In this document: one piece after another, positions 1 to 11,888 of the stretch
Layout: each line of letters begins with the position of its first letter
How positions within the stretch are numbered: position 1 is the stretch's first letter
NCBI RefSeq assembly: GCF_026151205.1
Contig: NC_087079.1
Coordinates: 10,964,635 to 11,028,634 of the forward strand
Length of the DNA stretch: 64,000 bases
Direction: 5' to 3'
From: Bolinopsis microptera
Taxonomy: Eukaryota > Ctenophora > Tentaculata > Lobata > Bolinopsidae
Notes under the pieces: generated by a model
Database searches by the model: none
Told to the model about the DNA's origin: nothing
What the model saw: only the letters and a program-made list of their open reading frames with translations
Translations under genes and position numbers: made by a program

Positions 1-1
1 T

Positions 2-1910
2 ATGCAGAACAAATTCCCGACCAACAGGAAGCATGTCAAGACCAACATCAACCAGCTAAGACGTAAGATCACAAAGAGACTCAGAGATATCAACAACCGC
101 AGTGCTGACACACTCGTCGAAGAGATAAACAACACAGACGACGCCCGGAGATACTTTGTAACTTTGGAGCCTCTAAGATACTCGCCAAAGGATATGTTAG
201 ACCAGCTCTAACCGTCCACAACTCTGCTGGGAATATCGCAGGTACTAATGAGGAGAAAGCGAGGAGTATTAAGGAGTACTTTGAAGCTGAGTTCAACGAC
301 GCTGATGAGCCCACCCTTCCTGCCTTCCTTGACCCCCCATCTAGCCTTAACAGTCCCATCACCGTTGCAGAGATAGAGAGAGCCATCAGTAAACTCAAGT
401 CTGGTAAAGCAGTGGGTATTGATAAAGTTCCTGGCGAGGTCATGAAAGCCCTGAACAACCCCCTCCTTCATGAGGAGCTAGCTAAAGTGTTCAACGAGTC
501 TTTCGAGAAAAACATTCACATTGAAGCAATAGGAGCATGCATCCTCACACCACTGGCTAAGCCTGGTAAAACTCGTGGCCCAGTGAAGTCGATACGACCA
601 TTGACCCTACTGAATGTCTCTAGAAAGATCCTGTCACTGATAGTGCTAAACAGAATAGAGAGAGCTGTGGACAACTTCACCGGACCGTTCCAAGCTGCCT
701 ACAAAGCTGGCAGGAGCTGTGCCGACCTAGTTTGGGCACAGAGCATGCTCATATCTGTAGTAATGAAGAAGGAGTTTGAATGGAACAAAGTGAGTATCGA
801 CATGTCAGCTGCCTTCAATACCATCCGCAGAGGTACAACAATCAGACTACTAGAAGCTGCAGGATGCTCCAGAGACGACCTGAGGCTTGTACAATACCTC
901 ATGGCTAACACCACTCTAGTAGTCAGAGTGTGTTCTACTGACTCAGAGATGTTCTCTTTCAACATAGGAGCCTCCCAAGGAGACAGCACAGCTGGTAAAT
1001 TGTTTACCCTCAATCTAGCTGGAGCTGTAGTGCACATAAGAGCAGTCCTCCCCTCAAGACCCAACCCTCCGATAGCCGATAACCACATGCCTCTTGAGTC
1101 CGGCTATTCAGACGATGTAGAGGAGATTGGTGAAGATATGGAGGAGTTACAGGATATCTTTCAGATCTCCAAGAATATTCTCAGTGAATGGAGTCTCTTT
1201 GTCAATGACACAAAGACAAAGTTTACCAGGGTGTATTTGGAAGAAGTTGGTGCCTGTGACGAGTGGGGTAATGAACTAAGAGGAAAAGAGGAGTGGAGAA
1301 ACGAGACGCTTCTTGGTACAAAGCTTGGATCAGAGCAGGATGTTACTAATAGAATAAATCGAAAGCTAACTCTGCCTTCTGGTCATTTGACAAGCTGTGG
1401 TGCCAGGGATCAGAGAGGAGTCAAATAACTGAGAAGAGAAAGATCAAACTCTACGACTCACTAGTAGTATCAGTGCTCCTGTACAACTGCTGCTGCTGGG
1501 CCGTACCTCAGCATGTTCTAGAGTCTGTAGATGTTGTTCAGAGGAAGCACCTCAAGCGCATCCTACACATCTATTGGCCTAGCTCAATATCTAATAAGGC
1601 CCTCTACGCTCGTACCCAGACCAGGCCCCTTTCCGAGAGAGTGGAAAAGGCACGGTGGACAATGCTAGGTCATGTTCTACGCAGTGACAACGACACGCCT
1701 GCCTACCAGTCTCTGTTATTTGCTACACTAGGATGTCAAACACTAAAGGGACGAGTGGGTAGACACAGGACTAATTTGTATGATATTATTGTAAAAAAGG
1801 ACCTATTTAAGAGACAAATTTATTTGAAAAATGAAGATGATTTTACCAACTTAGTGAACTTAGCAAGAGAGAGTAGGATGGAGGAGTTTATTTACTTTGA
1901 GACATATTGA
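2..1910 (+). pseudogene. Reverse transcriptase of a LINE, frameshifted
   Basis: Three overlapping reading frames make up one broken reverse transcriptase. The first frame runs to about residue 60 (near base 185). The second covers roughly 187-1370 and the third about 1360-1910. In the middle frame the RT blocks are readable: SIRPLTLLNVSRKI (fingers), SIDMSAAFNTI (motif A aspartate), GASQGDSTAGKLF (motif B) and GYSDD in place of the usual YADD (motif C). The third frame holds a post-RT tail of the type LGHVLRSD...GRVGRHRTN seen in CR1/RTE-like LINEs. No endonuclease is visible in the window. The changes of frame look like single-base indels, so this is a dead copy. The clade is uncertain; the QGDS form of motif B argues against a standard jockey element. 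Confidence 0.85.
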
Positions 1911-1987
1911 ACGAATGAGTCTTCGTAAGCGTAAATAGGCCAGCACTTTGCTGAGCCTCTTTAGGTGCTCTTTTGTTTATAGATGTT

Positions 1988-2005
1988 ATTATATATATAT
2001 ATATA
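1988..2005. repeat. TA dinucleotide tract at LINE 3' end
   Basis: A short alternating AT run directly follows the LINE 3' UTR. Microsatellite tails of this sort are usual at the 3' ends of several non-LTR clades. Confidence 0.6.
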
Positions 2006-2783
2006 GTTTAATGATAGACTAGATGCTGAAAACGGTTAACGGAAGATATTCAAATGAGCTGCATTGTCACGACAGTTACTGCATTAGAAATTCGAATTCT
2101 GTTTAAACCCAAGCCATTCAACTATTGTCTATTATAGTCTAAAACTTGACGCCAGATATTCATCGGAATGTTTTAAATTACATACTGAGTATGTGATTTA
2201 AAACAGTATGTCATATGTGACAACTGACATACTCTAATTTTATCGTTTAGATTTTAAATGCTGCAATTAAAACATAATCTTGATGCTATGAGCTATCATA
2301 CTCTATATTCACAACCCTTAATCTTTTATTCTTATCTTTATTTGATAAAGAAAATATATCAAAGATCCACCGACAAAAAGCGCGGTTAAGTTTTGGTGAC
2401 GGCTTCAAGCTGTCGTCGAAACATTTTATTAAATACTTTTCAAATTCTGCAGAGCAAGCACAGATCAATATTTTATTATTCAAAAGCTTAATAATGAAAC
2501 AAAGACAACGCCCATCCAAACATTATTTGTAAATCACTTTCAAGTCAGCTGGTTTATCGTATTAGCCCAATCCTTTTATTAGATCCTTTTTCTTTTGTTC
2601 CTGAGATAGGTAGAAATAGACAACATACCTATCGGGCACTTGAAGCGTCTAGTTCTTAGATTTAATCTCTTTGTATTTGAGTTCCATTTAATTGGTCCAC
2701 GTACGTTCGTTTATTCGATCCAACTCTGTCCTCTAGTCATGCGAAATAAAACGACTTCATTCTTTTAGAATTCTAAGATGAGA

Positions 2784-3222
2784 AGTACGTACCGTACCCG
2801 GCTTAAAGTACGTACGGTACGAAGTTTTTTATTAGTACGTACCGTACAACCACTTTAAAGTACGACATTTTTCCGAAAAAAATGGTGTCCATTTTTTACC
2901 TTATTTTTCTATTGTTGTAAAATTGGCTGCAGGTATGTATGCAATTTTCAAACCACGATTTTGGTGCCAGTGAATGCTAAAGTCGAATTAAACAAGTTTT
3001 AAGACAATAAATTAATTTGAATAACTGCAATTATACTCAATAGGAGTACGCGTACAGTCATACCATTCTAATGATAGAAATATGAATGCGGCGACTTAAG
3101 TTTAGGTGTGCCCGTAGCGCCATTTCAAGTGTTCCTGTTATTATTTTTTCACGAAAGTCGGACTTCCCTCGAAAACCCATACATCGTACTTTATAACCAA
3201 TTTCATTAGTACGTAACGTACG
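2784..3222. repeat. GTACGTACCGTAC palindromic repeat cluster
   Basis: AGTACGTACCGTAC occurs at about 2784 and 2834, in inverted form at about 2807-2820, and as ATTAGTACGTAACGTACG at about 3206. The first two copies can pair as a hairpin. The last copy, about 380 bases from the third, could be the other end of a small foldback element, but no clear terminal inverted repeat pair was established. Confidence 0.5.
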
Positions 3223-3314
3223 AACTTATCAGCATAGTTTTAGATCTGCTCTTTTATTACCGATACGGTGGAGGATAGACAAGAAATCTATTTAGTATTG
3301 AGTATGTCTCTCTA

Positions 3315-3430
3315 GTCTAGTATCCTTCAATAACCTACACTCGGACTCTTCAGACTTCAAGCGTCTAGTATCCTTCAATAACCTACATTCGGACGCTTCA
3401 ACTTCTAGTATCCTTCAAGTTCAATAACCT
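3315..3430. repeat. Degenerate 48-bp tandem repeat
   Basis: A unit starting TCTAGTATCCTTCAATAACC recurs at about 3315, 3363 and 3403, with the third copy rearranged. The first two copies differ by one base over 32 bases. Confidence 0.75.
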
Positions 3431-5742
3431 TTTTCAGTCGCAACGGACTTCAAAGGCAACGCTTTGCTTTTGAATAACATTTATGATGTCCGTTTGGCAT
3501 TTATGCTAATGTTCTTGAAATAGTTTAAGCTTCGTTTTTACCATGTAATTATTATGATAATATATTACCTAACTATTTTCCCTTTTAAATAATGATAATG
3601 AGTATAAACCGAACTTGTAATTTTCAAATGAGTCATTAAGTCATTACATATTTGTAAAACTCTGAATATAGAACGATTATCTATATATAAAGGGACTAGC
3701 TTTTCATTTAGCTCATGATTCACTATAACAAGACATTATCAACTAAACAAATAGACGTCGTTAAATCATTTACCTTTTGCCGTTTAAGACATCTATTGTT
3801 ATTTAGTTAGTGTACAGCTGTCGTAAACAACCACTTTCTAAGCTTCTGCGTGGAAAAATTTGATTAGTGAATAACTGTCTCAATAACTGTTTATCAACAA
3901 ACAGGCCGGGAGACACATAATAATAATCATACAATTTATTTCCTCCATTCTCATTCCCCAATCCATAATATGGAGTAATCGAGCTGGTTTAGCCGTGAAC
4001 TCCATTAGTATCTTGATGGACACCTCAAGAAAAACGTGACAACTGTTTACCCAGAGATTTGGGTAACAATGTACACACGTGGGCCGACTGCTCCTTTATA
4101 CATATAATGATAGCCTCATGAGCCACAATAAGATAGTATAAGTAATGGCAATGATGTTGGTTTTCTGTACCCACAGACATGACCACCTAATACTGGACTA
4201 ACGACATTATCGCTTGCAGCACACTTGATAGCTAACATGTCTTTTAAAGCCGGCGGTACCGTGGTATGAACCATAATTAACGGTAAAAAAGGCCGGGATT
4301 TAACGGTAAAAAACAACCGGAAGTTTAAACTGTATTTTTGATGTTTTGTTAAACGTTTAAGACTTTAGACGTGCTATGAAGGTAGATTATGATAGCTCAA
4401 GCCAGAGGCATGATCAGGCTGTAAGATGGACTGGAGGCACGTGCAGAGACGTGGAAAAATATCGTTTATAGCTCCACTGCTCCAGGTTTAGGGCTCCAAC
4501 TTACAGATCATGTCACTGAAAGAACAAAGAAGTTGGCTCCGTTCATCACTGAACAGGCCAATATCTCGTATTAAGTCGTTAGTGCTTTTGATTTCAGGAG
4601 TTGCCATTTTTATATATTCTACATCATTGTGGTGTTTACAGCCTTAAGGTTGGCTATTTTTTAAGGGTTGTATCACTTGTAACTGGTAAGGATGAGTACT
4701 GCTTGAGACGGAACCAGTATGAGTATCTGTAATTGCCAATTGGAGACGATAACTCTGACGTTCAGCCTTTTTGGAGTTTACTTACGGTCTCGGATGACTT
4801 AAATAAAGTAAATTGAGCTTTTAGATGTTCACTTTCAAGAGAGATTATATATTACGATTACACATTTCGACTCCGAAACTTTTATTTGTAATTTCTCACA
4901 TTGTGTTTGATAGTTGCGCCCAGCCAGCAAGTTCTGAAGAATCGCTCCTCAAAATTAGGAGTTAGACGGTATTTGTTCTAACACCAGTATAATGTGCGGT
5001 CAATAGTTTACAAGTTTACAAGTTTACAATCCAACACTTTACTTGTTAAGAGGGTTTACTAGGTTGCAACCTGTCGGAATTGCTTTGGTTACAATAGCTG
5101 TCAGCCGTTGAAGCCTTTGCAGGACCTCAAACGATCAGATACCTGCAGCGATTTAAAAAATATGAAAAGATAGATTCATATCGCAAGCTATAGTCCCAGA
5201 GCTATCTCTCATCACTTCTTGAAGTAGCGACGATATCGTGTCATCCTCTACCAGGACATTAGTCGGGTATATAGCTGCAGGTAAAACGCGTCAAGTTTAA
5301 TAGCCTCAACTGATCCCGTCTCGGTCTATCACAAATCATCAGTTCATTACCACACTCTTCGCTTTTTAACTTTCACGGATCTAGAGACTTGATATTATCT
5401 GTCTTTCTCATGCTATAATACTTCCACCATGAGGAATGAGGATGCTTTTTAATCGTGAACAGCTCCGCTGATTTTCCCGAAAATGGATTGCCTTAATGTG
5501 ATTTTGTGATAAAATAGGTTTGATGTTCCGAAGTTGCTTCAATAACACTATGTAAAGTCACAAAGCGGAAAGCCACATTGATATAGAATCTTCCATTGAA
5601 CCCTCATTACTTCCATTTAAGTTGGGGAAGATAAATTGAATTTCATCAAATCAAGGCTCTCTTATTCAATTGATCCTCAATCCCTGGTCTCCATTCCATT
5701 TTATGGTTGAGTACTCTTCATGTTCCAGTAGAATGATGATAT

Positions 5743-5796
5743 TACCCTCAGAGTAGGTAGCCAGCTGACTACCCTCAGAGTAGGTAGCCAGCTGAC
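5743..5796. repeat. 27-bp perfect tandem duplication
   Basis: Two identical adjacent 27-base units begin TACCCTCAGAGTAGG. They make a short minus-strand reading frame look repetitive; that frame is not considered a gene. Confidence 0.9.
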
Positions 5797-7039
5797 AACC
5801 CTCCCAGGACTGAAGTGAGGTAGCGTGATGTACCAGTTGTCTAAGCAAAGCTTTAGGAAGCGTAATAATTAGTTAACTCCCGTGTGGATCTCAACATGTT
5901 GCCTCGTTACTACCTCGTGGTAGTGAGCCCACCCTGGATATTACCATAGTTAGCGACTACCAGCACTCATGTTTCCTTCATTAACCTCCTGTTATTAACA
6001 ACAACACGCAGATATATATACAGGCCACAATCAGGTATGTACCGAGCTGCTCGGTACAATGCAATACATCGCCACGTTATCAACTTGTTGCCCTTAGCAC
6101 ACTTACATATATCAGCCTAACTCTTCTTGATAAATGCGCTGCAATTAAACGGCCGATGAGACTCCTTTATAATGCCCATTATAATAGATCATGATCCTCA
6201 TCGTGGCTGTCAACAACGTTATTGTCCTTTATTGGTAAACTGTATCGATCACAATGTTTACCCTTTCTGGTTATTTCTTGTTTTATATATCGAGATATAC
6301 TAGACGAGCATGCACTGCTCTGATAGGCTAGTGTTTAGTCTTGGTTATCAGTCTTGAGTCCTGGTTACATAGTCCCTGGGTATCATCCGTCTACCATCGA
6401 GGTATGGGCGATAGAATATAAGAATAGGGTTACGACGATTTCGCTTAGTAATAGCGTCAAGCTTTAGTATCAGTCAGCGTCTTTGCAGTAAACCATTTAA
6501 CGCGCCTGTTTAACGCTCAGTTAGTCTACTAAAGAATATTATATTTAATAGTGGGCTTATTCTTTATTTAATGCTTTTAAAAATCTATTTATAGATTTTG
6601 TAGTTGATGAACTGGGTTTAAACTCTATCTGATCGTTTGCTTTAGTTTACAATTTTCTCTAAGATTAACTCCAATTGTTAAAACTATACGCCAACTAAAA
6701 TGACCACGGTTGCAATTATAACGGCACAGTATCGCATGCAGGTTATCTTAATTAGACTATTAAACGGACGTAGAATACACATCATGCAGGCTATTGAGCA
6801 ATGTTATTGGGTATCCCTAGCAATTGCTACAGAATTGGCTTGTGGTCAACAAAACAGCCGAGTTGAAATTTGATTGTACAAAAAATTTAGATGAAATCGT
6901 ACAGATGAGCCAATAGTCGGGCAGGAGCTCTGGCCACTGTTTACAGAGCTCCCGAGATTTACTCTAGTGATTCAGATTAATCGATTTGTTCTGTAATAGA
7001 ACGCAATTTGATATAATGATGTTATTTCGTGCTTTTATA

Positions 7040-7083
7040 ATCTTTGCCAAACGTTGTGATATATCACAACGTTTGGCGAAGAT
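7040..7083. repeat. Long near-perfect palindrome (hairpin)
   Basis: Two 22-base arms meet without a spacer at 7061/7062 and match with a single mismatch. The core is GCCAAACGTTGTGATA followed directly by its reverse complement. It could extrude as a cruciform or be a remnant of a foldback transposon. It is not followed by a T-run, and it is far from any gene. Confidence 0.9.
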
Positions 7084-10000
7084 ATACATAATACACTGTA
7101 TGTTGCCGTTTTAAGTTCCTTATTTGGATTTTAGTTTGCACGGGCTTGCGTTAATTTAATTAATGAGATGATTTTGTTGCTAACTGACACAGTATGGGAC
7201 CAGCTTCAGTACGTGGGTGCAACCCTGTACCTGGTACTTACTGGTAGGATTTGTCGCTGATTTGCCTTGATTTGCGAGAGATCATGACTTTTAGTATATT
7301 AAATTTAAATATATTGTAATTATGGATTGCACTGTGGACACAGTAGTCAATGACATTGCCTTTCATTAACCCTCGATTATTGAATTTTCGCACCATTCAC
7401 CGACCATTTATCGTCCAATTTACTCCAACAACTCAATAACAAGAGAATCTATTGAAGTATGAAAACGATTGACCTGTCAAATTTGACAATATAATAGCCA
7501 AACATCTGCTTCCAACCAAAATCTGATGCATGATCGGTATTGTATTGACATGATCTCCGGAATTATATCTGCAAAAACCATCATAATATAACATTACCGG
7601 TAGACTCCAGTCTTCAGAAAAACAGATAATTGATTTCATGTCCTCTAAGCTCTAGCCATCCACAGACATTAAATATCATCTATAAATACACATCAGACAG
7701 CCCAACGACCCCCTGCCGACCACCTTATCCCAAACCAACCAACCCCAGGTAACGCAGTAACGCAGTGATTAGCCTTGATACTAACGTCAGATCTATCACT
7801 GTATTGTCAATTTATAAAGACAACCCGACCCCGAACCTGGTAAGTGTTGTGATGAAGAATTGACCCGGTTGTGTTTAGTCCCCCGTTTATCTGGAGCCGG
7901 ATCTCTGGTTATCACATATTTACATATCACACACGCACCAGACACTGTGGTAAGACACAGGATTACGTTCTGATAGGTCTGTCAGCTCGGATACTTGCCA
8001 AACTCACCCCAGCCCTGGACACTGGACAGCAGTCAGGGGGAGGAGGCGACAAAGCAACATTTTAGCCCGCTGCATATAATATTGGATGATGTAGTCTCAG
8101 TTCTTAGGCCGTCCACCAGATGGTCCAACATTCCCTGGCCGCATTCATTAGTGCCCTCCCCCACCAATGTGCTGCTAGGATACCATTGGAGTTAGTGTTG
8201 CTATGTTACCTCACTAAACTGCCCCCACCTACCTTTAACTACCACTCGTCTGATCTGCACGTATAACCTAGCTAAACTTCGTTTTGCACCCATGAACCAC
8301 ATCAGATCTACGTTAATTCGCGAGGTTTTTTGTTTGATAAGAGCCACATTGAGACGAGGTGTAATTGGTAATGGTTTGTTGGGATCCTAACGACTACTTT
8401 ATTGTGTGGTGTCACCACAACCTGCAAGTGTTGAAGAACACCGCGTGGTTGGCAAATGATCACCATATTATTGTACACCGTGCTTTTCATTTTCCATGAG
8501 TTAGATCAAGATGATTACTGACTCTTTCTCCGCATTGGATAATATGTGCCCTCTCTTACTTCGTTCATTCGTACAATCTTACAATGTTTAATGCTTCTCT
8601 ATAGTTCTATTGTGTTGTGCAAAAAGGTTTATTCCAAATTGTGACGTCACATCAACAGAATTATAAACGGTTTACTTTGTTTAGAACTAAATAATTACTT
8701 AATTGATTTAGATCAATACAAATAATCTATTATTATCATTGATACCTATTATGTATTAGGCACACAATATAATGCACAATGGTCGTGATAATATACTCAT
8801 ATTTAATATTTATATAGCTATATCTCTCTCTACATGTGCTCGTTGGTGATATCAAATCCAATGTTGAATTATTGATGGCTCTGCACAGCATGGATTTATG
8901 ACGATATGTAGTAATTGGCAGTGATAGCATATTTAGGGTCATAATTAATTAACTACAAATATTACTGCTTCCCGACCCCGTCGAGAGTTAAATTAGAGAG
9001 ATAACTACAGGCCACAGGGTGGCTCAGAAGTAACTGCCTTTAATAATTCAAGTAATTCGTGTCAGATTATTGATTATAATAATATTGGTACCTAGAAGCT
9101 ATATACAGTAAGCTATAAGATTTTATCAAGTTTGCAGCTATCGTCATATTTACGTGCGCTAACCTACTTCAGCTCCATTTAACGTAGGAGTCCTTTTTTG
9201 GTGATGTTAGATATACCAGATACCTACTTCAGCTCTATTTAATTAAAGACTCCGTAATCCGTATTTGGTGACATTTCTGCTATTTATTCAACTTTGATTT
9301 CCTGCGAAATATTGAATATTAAGGAAGATACGATCAAAGACTTTGAATTACAGTAGCTTTACTGCTCTAGAACCTTATTCTACTGGAAACATCATTGCAT
9401 ACAAGCTTTTAGTTAATTCATTTATTCAGTGTTACGGATTCCGTCGAAGCCCGTTTTTCAATAAGCGCTAATAGAGTAACAAAGTTCACGCTGCAGATTT
9501 ACAGAATATCCAATAAAATATACTTGAAAATGTCTGACCACTTTGTCTCGTTTCAATTGGTGACTTAACTAGCTGGCTGCTAGATTTTTTTTAACGCATA
9601 TTTGTTTATTCGCCAACTATTTACAACACTACAAATCTATTACATTTATTGAGAATTATGTAACGTGATGGAAATATTTTAAACGGGTCATATCCTGTCC
9701 AAACCCAGGGTGCATAACACGAAGAATTTGTTGTAACTTTGTATGAAAAGCATTAATAATACATGGTAAAACCGGGGCCTCTAGTATTTATAGTTAACCC
9801 ATCTAGCAGTTTTAATATGACATTCCAAAATACAGGTTTGCAAATTTCTATTGTATATTCCTTATGTTGAGCCCTTTCCTTCTTTGGAAGGCGAATTTGT
9901 CAATTTGAGTGTGAGATGAATTATATCACCAAGATAATCAGTTTGTGCTAAATTCCTTTGTTTTAACCACCTGGTCGACTCCAACACAGAGTCAAGGTCG

Positions 10001-10784
10001 ATTTAGTCACCTTTAACACATTTACGGTAAAATAAACGATGCCGTTTCGTGCTTCATATCAATTTTAACATAACGATCTGGTAAGCCAGGTGTTTTAAAG
10101 CTTCGCTCGTGGGATTGTTCGTTGTTCGTTTCTCTTTTACGCGATTTAGACGAGGTCTTCTACAAGGTCTTGCTTTCAGAGCGATGGAGTATTTGGGTAT
10201 TAGTACAGATCATAATATCAGGTGCTGCAGCCACATATTGATACCAAAGCACTAATGATGTTTAAACGTTATCGTCTACTATCTAAATTACATGCCAAGA
10301 TTTTACGGTTTTATTTATGCATAACGGACATTTTTATTACTTTTCATAAATTTTAATTTGGAGCCCTCTCCGAGAAACGTGATTTTTGGCAAATCCCAGT
10401 CAAAAATTGCCGAAGTTTGTCCGTCGGTGCCTCCTTTTCTATAAACTGGTGAATGACGTGGTGCTAATCGTCCTCTTGCCAGACGCTGTCATTTTAACAA
10501 ACATTGCTCCATAAAAACACTTCGTCTTTAGCTAGCGGATATTTTGTGATTGATTATGCGCCAGGAAAACGATTTGTCTTTAGTTGGAGAATATACATTT
10601 TATTTTTTGCATTCTTAACCCACAATAAAAAGCTATACATTAAATATGTATATTTAATGTTATTTTTAAAGCTATATATTCTACATAATATAATGATGAA
10701 AATCTCAATTCAATATTCAAACTATCGGCTATTGATAATTTTACAAATCTCTACCCTAGGTATTATAGCAAGACAAAGTAAATT

Positions 10785-11888
10785 ATGGCTGAAGATGCCT
10801 TCCCAACGGATGGAGGATTGCTGGCTACTACAGACTACCTGAGTCCGAAGCCGTACGGTAACCACATGGAAGTAGTAATAGGAGTGGCGTACATCATCCT
10901 CATGATAATCGGAATACCTTCCAACATCGTGTCTGTTATCCACTTCACCCAACAGAGTGCGAGGTCGAGGTCAACACGGGAGTACTTCAAATGGGTTTAC
11001 TCCAACATTGCTGTGGTCGACCTTCTCATCACTATCTTCTGCTTCCCTGTCATAGCGGTGTTCCTGGACAGCAAACGTGATTCAATCTTCTTCCACAACG
11101 ACATGTTCTGCAAGTTCTGGGGCTTCCTTTGGGAGGTGCTGCCGTACTACTCAGTGTTTCTAGTACTGGTGCTCAGTATCTCCCGCATGCTCATTCTTGT
11201 TAAACCAATGACAGTGCTCAGCAAGAGACTTCTCTTCTTTACTCTGGCCATTTACAATATTTTACTGATCTCAGCCAAGGTAACTTTCTACATGGCAGAC
11301 ATAACCCAGATTGACTTCACCAAAAGAGACACTCTATGTATTCTAACGTACGTTGCTGACAATGCTGGTATTTACCCTGTGTACACGTTTTTCAACATAA
11401 TCCTCCTAGCAGTACCCATAATCCCTATCTGTATAAGCTGTGTATTATCTATTTCCCGCATGTACAAGTCATCCCAAGCAGTCCGCGGCACCAGGAAGTT
11501 GTCTAGCAACATTTCTAGACGAGTGAGCGTCAAGAAGTCCCAGATGCGGCATCGGAGAGCCACTATAACAGTTATCATTATGACGGCAACCTACATTGTG
11601 TGCAACATTCCCGTTTTTCTCAACTATGTCCTCTACGGTGTGTGGAGTGCTCTGACATGGACCACTGCGCCTGACTACACATCATTTTATAATACCACAT
11701 TCATGTTTTATTACAGCTGGAACAGCTGTCTGGTGTTGATGGTGCTGACAAATGCAGTGCTAAACCCCATAATTTATGTAACCAGGATGAAGGAGTTTAG
11801 ACTGTTTGTAGTTGGTAAGTTTCATAGTATGTTTCGGGATAACGTTAGAGATGTTACACATTATGATCAAACTGAGTCCCTTTCTTAG
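10785..11888 (+). CDS. Rhodopsin-family (class A) G protein-coupled receptor
   Basis: This intact single-exon frame of 367 residues encodes a seven-helix plasma-membrane receptor; the ligand cannot be told. An in-frame TAA lies two codons before the ATG, which supports this start. Class A landmarks are present: N47 in helix 1 (GIPSN), D79 in helix 2, C109 at the start of helix 3 and C185 in extracellular loop 2 as the likely disulphide pair, and P276 in helix 6. Helix 7 carries NPIIY (327-331). The E/DRY motif at the end of helix 3 is altered to SRM (133-135): the arginine is kept but the acidic residue and tyrosine are lost. The third intracellular loop (about 225-257) is basic and serine-rich. 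Intronless GPCRs in expanded families are common in cnidarians and placozoans. It resembles peptide or amine receptors only in general form, and an orphan lineage-specific receptor is most likely. Confidence 0.93.
   Translation: MAEDAFPTDGGLLATTDYLSPKPYGNHMEVVIGVAYIILMIIGIPSNIVSVIHFTQQSARSRSTREYFKWVYSNIAVVDLLITIFCFPVIAVFLDSKRDSIFFHNDMFCKFWGFLWEVLPYYSVFLVLVLSISRMLILVKPMTVLSKRLLFFTLAIYNILLISAKVTFYMADITQIDFTKRDTLCILTYVADNAGIYPVYTFFNIILLAVPIIPICISCVLSISRMYKSSQAVRGTRKLSSNISRRVSVKKSQMRHRRATITVIIMTATYIVCNIPVFLNYVLYGVWSALTWTTAPDYTSFYNTTFMFYYSWNSCLVLMVLTNAVLNPIIYVTRMKEFRLFVVGKFHSMFRDNVRDVTHYDQTESLS

Larger units (their letters stand above)
1..2008 (+). mobile_element. Non-LTR retrotransposon (LINE), 3' part, degraded
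   Basis: A plus-strand LINE runs in from the left edge of the window. It carries reverse transcriptase sequence, a typical post-RT tail, a short 3' UTR and a TA microsatellite at about 1988-2005, which is taken as its 3' terminus. The 5' part lies outside the window. Two frame changes break the protein, so this copy cannot be autonomous as it stands. The right boundary is inferred from the TA tract; no target-site duplication could be tested because the left end is missing. Confidence 0.85.
2009..10784. other. Intergenic, no gene recognised
   Basis: No open frame here has protein-like composition or a recognisable motif; the open frames are 60-77 codons and look random. The stretch is AT-rich and holds the short repeats and hairpin listed separately, plus a diverged duplication near 9160-9280 in which ACCTACTTCAGCTC recurs. 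Any promoter of the GPCR gene would lie at the right end, but no convincing core element was seen. Confidence 0.6.

Noticed and set aside
5666-5848. 60-codon minus-strand frame with repeated QLATYSEG
   Set aside because: The repeat is only the 27-bp DNA duplication; no start context or homology was seen.
10504-10842. 112-codon plus-strand frame before the GPCR
   Set aside because: It has AT-driven composition, no motif, and its end overlaps the receptor start in another frame.
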